64,000 nucleotides of DNA from Psychrobacter sp. LV10R520-6 (lineage in GTDB: Bacteria > Pseudomonadota > Gammaproteobacteria > Pseudomonadales > Moraxellaceae), in the NCBI RefSeq assembly GCF_900182925.1, contig NZ_LT900024.1:2914001-2978000 (forward strand), in the 5' to 3' direction. This document shows, piece after piece, positions 36,129 through 43,478 of the stretch. Numbering within the stretch: the first letter of the stretch is position 1; every line of letters starts with the position of its first letter. The notes below the pieces were generated by a model that saw only the letters and a list, made by a program, of their open reading frames with translations, did not search any database and had not been told where the DNA came from. The position numbers were made by a program, and so were the translations under genes.

Positions 36129-36599
36129 CTACCGATTTTTGTATCGGTTATCGTGTTTATATTTCCCGTTATCTTTATGTTTACCTTTGTTTTTATGTTT
36201 GTCTTTTTTGTGGTGGTCTTTGTTGCTTTGATACTTATCATCTTGCCAATCATTAGACCAGTCTCTCTTATTTGAGCTGATGAGTCTTAGACTAGGATAA
36301 GTGTATTTGAATTCATAAGCTTGATGGTTCTTTTTGGCATAAGCCGTAATTGCCCGATCACCACGATAGCTGTCAGATCTGATATCCATGACCCGATAGC
36401 CTTTACTACGTAGATCTTGACGCAGCTGTTGGCTTACGCGATTAAAACTATCGTTTCGATTATTATTATCGCCACGATACACGGGCTGATTGTCATAGCC
36501 TGGACCTACAACGGTACAACCAACAGTCGTGCCTAACAAGGTAACTGCGAGACCAGCGGATAGGGCAGTCTTTAGCGAAAAAAGATGTAAAATTTTCAC
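36129..36599 (-). CDS. PepSY-like lipoprotein with basic low-complexity tail
   Basis: This 156-residue protein has a lipoprotein signal (LVTLLGTTVGC region; lipobox TVGC near residue 28). The central domain has the PepSY-type pattern LRSKGYRVMDIRSD, YRGDRAITAYAKK and YEFKYTYPSLRLIS. The C-terminal 40 residues are almost only Lys, Asp, His, Asn and Gly (KDHHKKDKHKNKGKHK). That tail could bind metal or anionic polymers; this is speculation. The start is GTG at 36599 with GGAG eight bases upstream. A broken paralogue lies directly downstream. Confidence 0.75.
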   Translation of the reverse strand: MKILHLFSLKTALSAGLAVTLLGTTVGCTVVGPGYDNQPVYRGDNNNRNDSFNRVSQQLRQDLRSKGYRVMDIRSDSYRGDRAITAYAKKNHQAYEFKYTYPSLRLISSNKRDWSNDWQDDKYQSNKDHHKKDKHKNKGKHKDNGKYKHDNRYKNR

Positions 36600-36974
36600 G
36601 ATGAAATCTCCAATAATAGATATTAAATCAATAGCGATGGGGTTGTCTTTAATCTCTAAAAATACAACGTGGGCTATAAAGGGTCTAATATAATAGCGAA
36701 TTCAAAAGCTTCTATTTCACTTATACCTCACTAATCACCGTCGTATAAATTTGAAATATTTCCTTACATTATCTATAGTAAAGCATAAAACTTGATAGCA
36801 TATGTAGTTTACGTTAATAACTTGTAATCAATGCAAACGCTCGTTTACTTATTGCGCGCTTTGAATAAGAAAAATTTGCTCATAGGCTTTCTATGGCTAA
36901 GACTCTAATGATAGTTTGTTATAGATAATAAAAGCTTGACTAGGTAGGCATAGCAACAAAGAAAAGGAGTAATC
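36600..36974. other. Intergenic between divergent lipoprotein and ZIP genes
   Basis: AT-rich region that must hold the two divergent promoters. No gene or RNA is evident. Confidence 0.4.
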
Positions 36975-37682
36975 ATGCTGTTTAAGCTTATTTTATTCTC
37001 GGGTTTTGCTGGTGCAACGGTATTTATTGGCGGACTGTTGGCCAATTTGTTTGACCACCACATCAAAGAGAGCCCCGTAAAATACGAGGTAATTCATACC
37101 TTAATGTCATTTGGGGCGGGTATTATCCTATCGGCACTAGCGTTAGTGTTAGTGCCTAAAGGCATGGAAGAATTGAGTGTTTGGGGAGTGATGGGCTCTT
37201 TCTTGCTGGGCGCGGTGTTGTTTATGGCTATTGATCGCCATCTGGCGAAGTCGGGTAGCCAACAAGCGACTTTACTAGCAATGATGATGGACTTTGTCCC
37301 TGAGTCTATCGCACTCGGCGCCGTATTTGCTATTGAGCCACAGATGGCATTATTACTGGCGGTATTTATAGGGTTACAGAATCTGCCGGAGTCATTTAAC
37401 TCGTTTCGCGATTTGGTACAAAGTGGCTTTAGTGTCAACAAAACCTTATTTATTTTCTTTGGGCTCAGCTTCTTTGGTATTCTCTCAGCGCTTATCGGTC
37501 ATTTCTTGTTGAGTCAGCATCCTAATCTCACTGCGCATCTGATGATATTTGCTAGTGGGGGAATATTATATTTACTCATTCAAGATATCATTCCTGATAG
37601 CAAGCTAGATAAGAATCATCTGACCTCATTGGGCGCGTCACTAGGATTTTTGATCGGTATCGTTGGTGAGATGTTGATTTGA
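36975..37682 (+). CDS. ZIP-family divalent metal transporter
   Basis: This 235-residue polytopic protein of about seven helices resembles ZIP/ZupT transporters that import Zn, Fe or Mn across the inner membrane. The metal-site helices are recognisable in MMMDFVPESIALGA and GLQNLPESFNSFRDL, where the usual H-x-x-P-E of ZIP is replaced by D-F-V-P-E and Q-N-L-P-E. That departure from the histidine motif leaves the metal and even the transport direction uncertain. GGAG 6 bases before the ATG fixes the start. The gene stands alone. Confidence 0.8.
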   Translation: MLFKLILFSGFAGATVFIGGLLANLFDHHIKESPVKYEVIHTLMSFGAGIILSALALVLVPKGMEELSVWGVMGSFLLGAVLFMAIDRHLAKSGSQQATLLAMMMDFVPESIALGAVFAIEPQMALLLAVFIGLQNLPESFNSFRDLVQSGFSVNKTLFIFFGLSFFGILSALIGHFLLSQHPNLTAHLMIFASGGILYLLIQDIIPDSKLDKNHLTSLGASLGFLIGIVGEMLI

Positions 37683-37745
37683 AAGTAAATAAAAAAAAGT
37701 AAGGAATGAAGAGAAGTAAGAAGAAATGACTCATTATAAAGCGCT

Positions 37746-37763
37746 TGTAAGCATATGCTTACA
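37746..37763. promoter_or_regulatory. GacA/UvrY upstream activating sequence (Gac box)
   Basis: TGTAAG-CATATG-CTTACA is a perfect 18-bp palindrome, extended to 24 bp (37743-37766). It is identical to the TGTAAG-N6-CTTACA consensus bound by GacA in Pseudomonas and by UvrY-type orthologues. It lies about 65 bp upstream of the likely start of the GGA-rich RNA that follows. In known cases such boxes lie upstream of CsrA/RsmA-sequestering RNA genes. Confidence 0.85.
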
Positions 37764-37821
37764 AGCAAAGACGCTCACGCGACTTAACAACAGGGCAACA
37801 ATTTGACACTATAGACGTACG

Positions 37822-38095
37822 GCATCAGGGAGTGTGACTCAAGGATTGAGTTTACCGTATTATGGATAATAATTCAGTTACTAGTATCAGGATGGTAATG
37901 GTAACTGAAGAAAGGACACATATCCCGTGCTGGTGGTAGATAATACCAATAGTAGTTGTACGTAATGGGTAGGATGCCCAGCTGTCACGACGCACTTAAT
38001 ATCTTGCAAGGATGCAGCGATTGAAGTGGTGATGGGTAACATGGATCGTTAACAATAAAGCCGCATAACAATTAATTGCTATGCGGCTTTATCGT
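37822..38095 (+). ncRNA. Putative CsrA/RsmA-sequestering regulatory RNA (RsmX/Y/Z- or CsrB-like)
   Basis: No coding frame is present. GGA is shown in the loop of successive hairpins: CTCAA-GGA-TTGAG (37838-37850), TATTA-TGGA-TAATA (37858-37871) and TATC-AGGAT-GGTA inside a 9-bp outer stem (37873-37909). Further examples are TGGG-TAGGATG-CCCA (37966-37980), TGCA-AGGA-TGCA (38005-38016) and TAAC-ATGGATC-GTTA (38037-38051). An unpaired AAAGGA is at 37911-37916. A 13-bp stem ends the transcript. CsrA/RsmA binds ANGGA in hairpin loops, and RNAs with many such hairpins titrate it. The perfect Gac box upstream completes the architecture. The 5' end is estimated from a TATAGA at 37810-37815. Strand and limits need experiment. 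Confidence 0.8.
38055..38092 (+). terminator. Terminator-like stem of the regulatory RNA
   Basis: ATAAAGCCGCATA pairs over 13 bp with TATGCGGCTTTAT; the inner CAATT/AATTG can extend it. The U-tract is short (UUUAU), so termination could be imperfect or need processing. Confidence 0.65.
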
Positions 38096-38270
38096 GTCTA
38101 GACTTTATGAAAATCTAGATTCTACGACAATTCTGGTTGATATAAAAAGACCTTACATAGATGGCAACACAGTTTGCGCAGTGATACTTATTAGGGAATG
38201 CTCTATTCCTTTGATCGGAAGTTATTGATTTTGCTACTTATTTTTAGTTAATTGCTAAACGTTAAACAAT

Positions 38271-38313
38271 AAAAAACCGCATAGCTATTTGTATCGCTCG
38301 ATGCGGTTTTTTT
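38271..38313. terminator. Bidirectional terminator downstream of csbD
   Basis: AAAAAACCGCAT pairs with ATGCGGTTTTTTT around an 18-base loop. It lies just after the csbD stop on the minus strand and has U-runs in both directions. Confidence 0.85.
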
Positions 38314-38362
38314 GTTCAGATTAGTAACTTGTATAAAGTATTATCAATAGGTCAGTCATAAG

Positions 38363-38566
38363 TTAGTATTTGTTTTCGCGGCGCCAGTCATCTACTTCGC
38401 GCTCAGCATCATCTTTTGCATGACCATAACGCTCTTGAACACGACCAACTAGCTTGTCACGGTTACCTTCAATATGGGTAAGGTCATCATCAGTTAGATC
38501 TCCCCATTTTTGTTTTACTGAACCTTTCATTTGGTTCCATTCGCCTTTTAAGGTATGTTTGTTCAT
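38363..38566 (-). CDS. CsbD family stress-response protein
   Basis: This 67-residue hydrophilic protein reads KGEWNQMKGSVKQKWGDLTD, DDLTHIEGNRDKLVGRVQER and YGHAKDDAEREVDDW. That is the full CsbD/YjbJ pattern: K-x-x-W-x-x-x-K-G-x-V-K-x-x-W-G-x-L-T-D-D and Q-x-x-Y-G. These proteins are abundant under general stress but have no known activity. AAGGA nine bases before the ATG fixes the start. It is transcribed towards the regulatory RNA gene. Confidence 0.93.
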   Translation of the reverse strand: MNKHTLKGEWNQMKGSVKQKWGDLTDDDLTHIEGNRDKLVGRVQERYGHAKDDAEREVDDWRRENKY

Positions 38567-38611
38567 TATTATATTCCTTTTATTGGATTTATCATTTTTA
38601 GTAGTTTTTTA

Positions 38612-39417
38612 GGGGTGGTGTTTCAAAAAGTATGCTGGCATTAGACATAACCATAATTGATATAAAAGAACACCATATTGAACGTCTTAAAATGATTATC
38701 AAGTTTCTTAGAAAAAGCACAAGTCTTTCTAACTGCTCGCCTCAATCGGTGTCTTAAACGGCAATTATTACCTTCTATGCCAACAGTATATCTTTTACCA
38801 ATCTGCTTAGGGTCTGCCTTGAAGGCGGTTTTAAAGCTATCCCAGTTGTCCATGCTGATTGAACCATAGCTCACCTTAAGTTTCTTAAGACGAGCTCGAA
38901 GCGCTCTGGCCGTGGCTAAATCACGTTTACCCCAAACATGGGCAACAATCTCACCAGTATCACGGTCATAGGCGTAGATTAACCATACCTTCTGCTTCTT
39001 GCAACGTACGTATGTCCAGAACTCATCAACTTCTAAACGCGAGTAGTAATGCTGCTTTGGTGAGATCTTATAGATCGATGAGCCTATGGTGCTTAGTATC
39101 TTGCCAATGCTGACAGAGGTGATAGTGGCAATGTCTCTAACACTACAGCCTCGTACTATCATCAGTCGTATCTTATGCTCTATTTTAGAGTGGCAACCCT
39201 GATAGGTAATGGCGTGGTCGCCAATGAATTGACGTTTACAGTCTTTGCATTGGTAGTTTTGCTTACCATAGCTTTTTATACCGTTTTTCTTTAGACTAGG
39301 ACTGTGGCAGTCGGGGCAATTAATCTCTATTTGTGTCTTCATAACCTCAAATATAGCATCTTTGCTTTGACTGGCACCCCTCCTTTATTTACTCAGCATA
39401 CTTTTTGATACACCACC
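38612..39417 (-). mobile_element. IS1-family insertion sequence
   Basis: The inverted ends share GGTGGTGT-N-TCAAAAAGTATGCTG (left from 38614; right ends at 39417). The 8-bp sequence GTTTTTTA occurs on both sides (38604-38611 and 39418-39425), consistent with the 8-9 bp duplications of IS1 elements. The two ends are offset by two bases, so the exact left boundary is uncertain. One intact transposase gene is inside. Confidence 0.85.
38641..39342 (-). CDS. IS1-family transposase, single fused frame
   Basis: This 233-residue transposase joins the InsA-like zinc ribbon (CPDCHSPSLKKNG and YQCKDCKRQF) and helix-turn-helix to an InsB-like DDE catalytic domain in one frame. In classical IS1 these need a -1 frameshift. 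Catalytic residues lie in RLEVDEFWTYV, ISMDNWDSFKTAF and the GIEGNNCRLRHRLRRAVRKT region. The gene appears complete. Neighbouring elements of other families suggest an insertion hot spot. Confidence 0.93.
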   Translation of the reverse strand: MKTQIEINCPDCHSPSLKKNGIKSYGKQNYQCKDCKRQFIGDHAITYQGCHSKIEHKIRLMIVRGCSVRDIATITSVSIGKILSTIGSSIYKISPKQHYYSRLEVDEFWTYVRCKKQKVWLIYAYDRDTGEIVAHVWGKRDLATARALRARLKKLKVSYGSISMDNWDSFKTAFKADPKQIGKRYTVGIEGNNCRLRHRLRRAVRKTCAFSKKLDNHFKTFNMVFFYINYGYV

Positions 39418-39440
39418 GTTTTTTAATAGATACTCTTATG

Positions 39441-39726
39441 AACTACCCACTACCTAAGAGGTAGGGGTTTCTTGGGTAATACCCATACTTATTTGCGATG
39501 TTCTGCAATAGCGGTTAGGCAAGTTTACCGAGCTATCCCCCTCGCACCGAGGGTTCACATTATTGCTGTTTTTAAGCAATTCGGTGACAGACTAACGATG
39601 ATGTTATTAGATTGCTCTAAAGGTCTGAAATGCTGTTCCTTAAGTAGAATTTAGCAACTAAGCGAGATTTTGTCAAGACGCATTCATCCCACTACCTTAG
39701 AGGTAGGGGACTTCTGCGCTAAAATG
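39441..39726. mobile_element. Non-autonomous IS200/IS605-type element (paired-end relic)
   Basis: Two nearly identical 22-bp imperfect palindromes, CCCACTACCTAAGAGGTAGGGG (given as 39446-39467) and the same with one T for A (39688-39709), lie about 240 bp apart in direct orientation. Each folds as CTACCT-NAG-AGGTAG. Such subterminal hairpins are recognised by the TnpA of IS200/IS605 elements. No tnpA or tnpB gene lies between them. The element thus looks like an internally deleted, TnpA-mobilised relic. Its right end abuts the IS5-like insertion and the decayed oxidoreductase gene. Confidence 0.6.
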
Positions 39727-39746
39727 TTAATAGACCTCTTTCCAAA

Positions 39747-40121
39747 CTAGGCTAACTCTAAGTTATAAATAGCAGCAATCAAATTAAACCGCAGCCCGAA
39801 ACGCTTTCTTCGATTGCGATTGCGACAAGATAAAATTCTAAAACGTTTTAAGACACCGATAACAGGCTCATTAGTAATGCGTTCAGCCGCAAGCTTCCTA
39901 TTTTCTCTCTTCTGTTCTTGCGTTAATGGATGCTTCTTACTGTTTTTTTGAGGGGATACGCTGTTGCTATGCTGTTTTTGGATACCTTGATAGCCTGAGT
40001 CTACTTTAATCGTTATGTCTTCGTTTATGGTTAGTTTTGAGTGACGAAAGAGGGTGAAATCATGACATCTACCGGTACTGAAATGAGTGCAGACAATACT
40101 TTTATCCGCTTTGTTAACCAC
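39747..40121 (-). CDS. IS5-family transposase, second frame (catalytic C-terminal part)
   Basis: The 124-residue frame, whose in-frame open stretch extends upstream to about 40180, supplies the C-terminal half: VNKADKSIVCTHFSTGRCHD (second catalytic Asp region), the KVDSGYQGI motif and ERITNEPVIGVLKRFRI carrying the catalytic Glu. It probably has no independent start. Reading back by one base at the A7 run near 40184-40190 joins it to the first frame as RPKKKQKQGYSGKKKRHTLK, which matches intact relatives. Expression as a -1 fusion is therefore likely. Confidence 0.82.
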   Translation of the reverse strand: MVNKADKSIVCTHFSTGRCHDFTLFRHSKLTINEDITIKVDSGYQGIQKQHSNSVSPQKNSKKHPLTQEQKRENRKLAAERITNEPVIGVLKRFRILSCRNRNRRKRFGLRFNLIAAIYNLELA

Positions 40122-40132
40122 TATCTGAGCCT

Positions 40133-40606
40133 TTAGGGTATGTCGTTTCTTTTTACCGGAGTAGCCTTGTTTTTGCTTTTTTTGGGACGCTCTATGGCCA
40201 CTTCTGTGGCATCAATGAGTACGGTATCCATGTAAGGGTCTTGCCATAGGGCTTTTTTACTCGGTAATGCAAAGTCTGGATGTTTTATAAGCGCGTGCTC
40301 TACCCAGTGAATACTTTTACATACCGCACTTTCTGATATACCAAAGTCTTGAGCAATATGAAACTGGGTTCGGTATTCTCGGTAATAGGTGAGCGTTATG
40401 AGTAGTTTGTTTTCTACGCTGATACTACTGTGACGCCCGCCTTTTTTATGCTTAACTTGATAGCTCTGATGACATATTTGGATCATTTTATCGAAGGTGT
40501 CTTTGTTGACGCCTATGTACCGTTTGAAGTGGTGCGCTGGTTTGATAAGTTCGTTGTATGTCATGATGAGGGCGTCTGTTAGGTAATTTGTTGGTTGATT
40601 TAACAT
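40133..40606 (-). CDS. IS5-family transposase, first frame (N-terminal part)
   Basis: The 157-residue frame holds the N-terminal DNA-binding part (HFKRYIGVNKDTFDKMIQIC, FGISESAVCKSIHWVEHAL) and the first catalytic segment TVLIDATEVAIERPKKS. It then stops 12 residues after leaving the family consensus. The A7 run on the minus strand at about 40190-40184 is the point where the consensus moves to the -1 frame. Programmed -1 frameshifting or transcriptional slippage is usual in this group; a disabling deletion is the alternative. Confidence 0.85.
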   Translation of the reverse strand: MLNQPTNYLTDALIMTYNELIKPAHHFKRYIGVNKDTFDKMIQICHQSYQVKHKKGGRHSSISVENKLLITLTYYREYRTQFHIAQDFGISESAVCKSIHWVEHALIKHPDFALPSKKALWQDPYMDTVLIDATEVAIERPKKSKNKATPVKRNDIP

Positions 40607-40631
40607 GTTTTCTGGTTTGGAAAGAGGTCTA

Positions 40632-41845
40632 TTAAGTCAGTATCTCGCTATGGTCATTAATATCGTCACGGGTCGCTTGGATGAAGTTGGCGGTTTAATG
40701 TTCCCTAACCCGGCGGTCGACGTCGTTAATAATTCGGGCTCAGGCTATCTAGGTAAGCGGCTTAGCCGAGTAAGTAACTTGCCCGATTTCAATGGCGAGT
40801 ATCCGGTAGTGGCTATGGCGGATGAGATGCTGGTAGAAGGTGAAGGGCAGTTGAAGGGATTCATCAGCGTCGCTGGCAACCCTGTATTAAGTACCCCCAA
40901 TGGTGAAAAATTAGACAAAGCCTTTTCGCAGTTGGACTTTATGGCAGCGTTTGATTACTACGTTACTGAAACCAGTCGTCATGCCAATATAATTTTGCCG
41001 CCAGTATCCCCACTACAGCGCGATCATTATGACCTCACCTTTAATAATTTTGCCGTACATAATGTGGCGAAATATTCGAAGGCGTTGTTCAGTAAGAAAA
41101 AGAATGAAAGACACGATTGGCAAATTTACCTAGAGCTCGCGAAACGCTTGAACAAAAAAGTGCCTTTGGCAACCAAAGTCGAGCGTACGTTAGTCAAGGT
41201 GTTGGGGCCAAAATTCTTGCTCGATCAAGGTTTGAGACGTGGTCCTTATGAAGGCATGACGTTAAAGAAACTGAAAAAAATCATCACGGTATTGATCTAG
41301 GTCCTATGAAAGGTATGTTACCGCAAGCCTTAAAGCATAAAGATAAGAAGATTCATCTCAATGTTGATTTTTATCAAGTAGATTTAGACCGCGTGAAAGA
41401 AATGATGCAGCAATACGACGACAGTCAGATTCTACTTATTGGCCGTCGTCATGTGCGTAGTAATAGCTCATGGTTGCACAACAGCCATCGATTGGTAAAA
41501 GGCAAGTCACGCTGTACCTTGATGTTGCATCCTGAAACCGCTGAGCAGCATGGCATTGAGCAGGGTCAAAACGTGAAAGTCACCTCTCGAGTGGGCAGCG
41601 TTATTATTGCAGCAGAAGTCACCGATGAGCTCATGCCAGGGGTTGCCAGCATTCCGCATGGTTGGGGTCACGGTCGTAAAGGTGTTAAGCAAAAAATTGC
41701 CCAAGCGCATGCTGGCGTCAGCGTTAATGATCTGACGGACGATACCTTAATTGATCAGTTGAGTGGTAATGCGGCAGTAAATGGCGTACCGGTGCAATTA
41801 GAGGCAATCAAGATAGAAGCTGTTGAACTTGAGGCACTGGGTTAA
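40632..41845 (+). pseudogene. Remnant of a molybdopterin-dependent oxidoreductase, 5'-truncated and frameshifted
   Basis: From the IS5 junction the frame reads SQYLAMVINIVTGRLDEVGG LMFPNPAVD (two blocks), then SVAGNPVLSTPNGEKL, VTETSRHANIILPPVSPLQR and the AVHNVAKYSKAL segment. This is the C-terminal part of the Mo-bisPGD catalytic domain. A stop at 41298-41300 is bypassed by adding one A to the A7 run at 41274-41280, giving HHGIDLGPMKG and then the molydop-binding domain (LIGRRHVRSNSSWLHNS, GIEQGQNVKVTSR, SIPHGWGHGRKG). About 400-450 N-terminal residues with the Fe-S and main Mo-cofactor contacts are missing. The nearest relatives are formate dehydrogenase-like or FdhF/BisC-type anaerobic dehydrogenases. 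It cannot be functional as it stands. Confidence 0.85.
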
Positions 41846-41882
41846 GATTATTGATCTAGAGACTCATCAATCATCTTAACTG

Positions 41883-41916
41883 AAAAGGCGCTTACCTATA
41901 GTAAGCGCCTTTTTTA
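41883..41916 (+). terminator. Terminator after the oxidoreductase remnant
   Basis: AAAAGGCGCTTAC pairs with GTAAGCGCCTTTTTT around a five-base loop. This is a very strong rho-independent terminator, usable on the other strand for dadA as well. Confidence 0.9.
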
Positions 41917-41990
41917 TGTTTGTATTACCTTTGCTGTTGTACTGAAACTACTGTACTTTAGCTATGAGACTGACGCCGTTAAACTGGTAT

Positions 41991-43319
41991 TTATTGAGCC
42001 TTTATACCAACGAAGTCAAAATCGACGGGTGGACTCTCGCCTTGTATCAATAAACTAATCGCTTTTGCTGATCCGCAAGCGTGCGTCCAACCAAGCGTTC
42101 CATGGCCAGTATTTAACCATAAGTTATCAAAGGTAGCATCTGTATTATGACTACCATGACGAACTTGACCGCAGTGCGCGCGCCCGATTAATGGCACATT
42201 CGATGGGGTCATAGGGCGTAGTCCTGCCCAGTATTCAACGGAATTAGCGATAATACCTTTGGGGAATAGCTGCTGTACGCGGTGAGTAATAGCTTCGCAG
42301 CGCGTCGGGTTTAACTCTAAATTATAGCCATTAAATTCTGCGGTTCCCGCCACCCGCAATTTATCACCTAGGCGCGACATGACCAGTTTATATTCATCAT
42401 CAATAAGGCTAATAAACGGTGCTAAATGCGGCGCACGTGGATTGACCTTATAGGTAGCTGAGTAGCCCTTGGCAGGGAAGATAGGTAAATGAATATCCAA
42501 GGGTTTGACCAAGGGCACGCTATAGCTACCCAGTGCTAATACATGACTGTCTGCACTAAAGGTTTGGGCGTTTTCACCTTTTGGATGAATGGTAATACTA
42601 TGTACATGCGGACGGGCAGAATGGGCGTCCGCATTGAGCGCTATAATCTCGGTATCGTACATAAACCGCACACCAGCTTTTACGCATCTTTCCGCCAGTC
42701 GTTGGGTAAATAAGTGCGCATTACCTGATTCATCGCGGCTGGTATAAGTCGCGCCAGTGAGCTTGTGAGCGATAGGGTAGAGTGCTGGTTCTAGACTGAC
42801 CGCATTACTGATATCGATTAAGTGACGCTCGCAGCCCAATTCCTGCATGCGCTTAGTCGGTGCAATGGCGGCATTAAACTCAGTCTGGCTGGTATAAAAG
42901 TGCATAATACCGCGCGCTTGCTGTTCGTAATTAATACCAATATCAGCACGCAGCTGTTGCAAAGTATCTCGTGAATATAATCCGAGGTGCACCATTTGCA
43001 CCAGATTAGCATCTGCTTTGTCCGCGCGGCATTCTTGCAAAAACTGCATAGCCCACTTGAGCTGTGCCTTATCTGCGCGCAGTCGATACAGTAGTGGCGC
43101 GTCCTTTTTAAACAGCCACTTGAGTGCTTTTAATGGGGTTGCGGGATTTGCCCAAGGCGTGGCATGTGATACCGATATCTGTCCGCCATTGGCAAATGAC
43201 GTCTGCATTCCTGCTGCTGACTCGCGATCAATCACTGTCACGTTATAGCCAGCTTGCCGAAGATACCATGCGGTGGTCACGCCCACCACGCCTGCTCCGA
43301 GTACTGCAATATGTGTCAT
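41991..43319 (-). CDS. dadA: D-amino acid dehydrogenase small subunit
   Basis: DadA is a membrane-associated FAD enzyme that oxidatively deaminates D-amino acids, mainly D-alanine, to feed electrons to the respiratory chain. The 442-residue protein starts with the dinucleotide-binding HIAVLGAGVVGVTTAWYL, followed by DRESAAGMQTSFANGGQISV, the DadA-specific loop. GLRPMTPSNVPLIGRA and NTGHGTLGWTHACGSAKAI complete the flavin-binding end. The frame opens at 43352, but the internal ATG at 43319 gives the standard N-terminus. No alr/dadX racemase or dadR gene is adjacent. Confidence 0.93.
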   Translation of the reverse strand: MTHIAVLGAGVVGVTTAWYLRQAGYNVTVIDRESAAGMQTSFANGGQISVSHATPWANPATPLKALKWLFKKDAPLLYRLRADKAQLKWAMQFLQECRADKADANLVQMVHLGLYSRDTLQQLRADIGINYEQQARGIMHFYTSQTEFNAAIAPTKRMQELGCERHLIDISNAVSLEPALYPIAHKLTGATYTSRDESGNAHLFTQRLAERCVKAGVRFMYDTEIIALNADAHSARPHVHSITIHPKGENAQTFSADSHVLALGSYSVPLVKPLDIHLPIFPAKGYSATYKVNPRAPHLAPFISLIDDEYKLVMSRLGDKLRVAGTAEFNGYNLELNPTRCEAITHRVQQLFPKGIIANSVEYWAGLRPMTPSNVPLIGRAHCGQVRHGSHNTDATFDNLWLNTGHGTLGWTHACGSAKAISLLIQGESPPVDFDFVGIKAQ

Positions 43320-43478
43320 ATCACTCTCTATAGTTAAGACAGCCAAGCTCATGTAACTCTACTACGGTGTCAAACTTGCTTGCTGTAATATGCGTACTAT
43401 CTGCGCTCGATTTTTTTGTATCAGAATAATTTGGTTTCGACTAGATTCGGACGTTACTTAATGTTTGCCAACTATGTC

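Larger units (their letters stand above)
39731..40631 (-). mobile_element. IS5-family insertion sequence with TTAA target duplication
   Basis: The ends share TAGACCTCTTTCCAAAC as inverted repeats. TTAA is present at 39727-39730 and 40632-40635, as expected for the YTAR-type target duplication of the family. The length is 901 bp. Two overlapping transposase frames fill it. Confidence 0.9.

Noticed and set aside
36045..36275. Plus-strand frame with a hydrophobic C-terminal half
   Set aside because: It is produced by the 77-bp palindrome and the complement of the Lys/His-rich lipoprotein tail. No ribosome binding site is present.
37803..37808. TTGACA as the -35 box of the regulatory RNA
   Set aside because: No acceptable -10 hexamer lies 16-18 bases downstream. 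The TATAGA only one base after it is a better -10 candidate, so TTGACA is probably coincidental.
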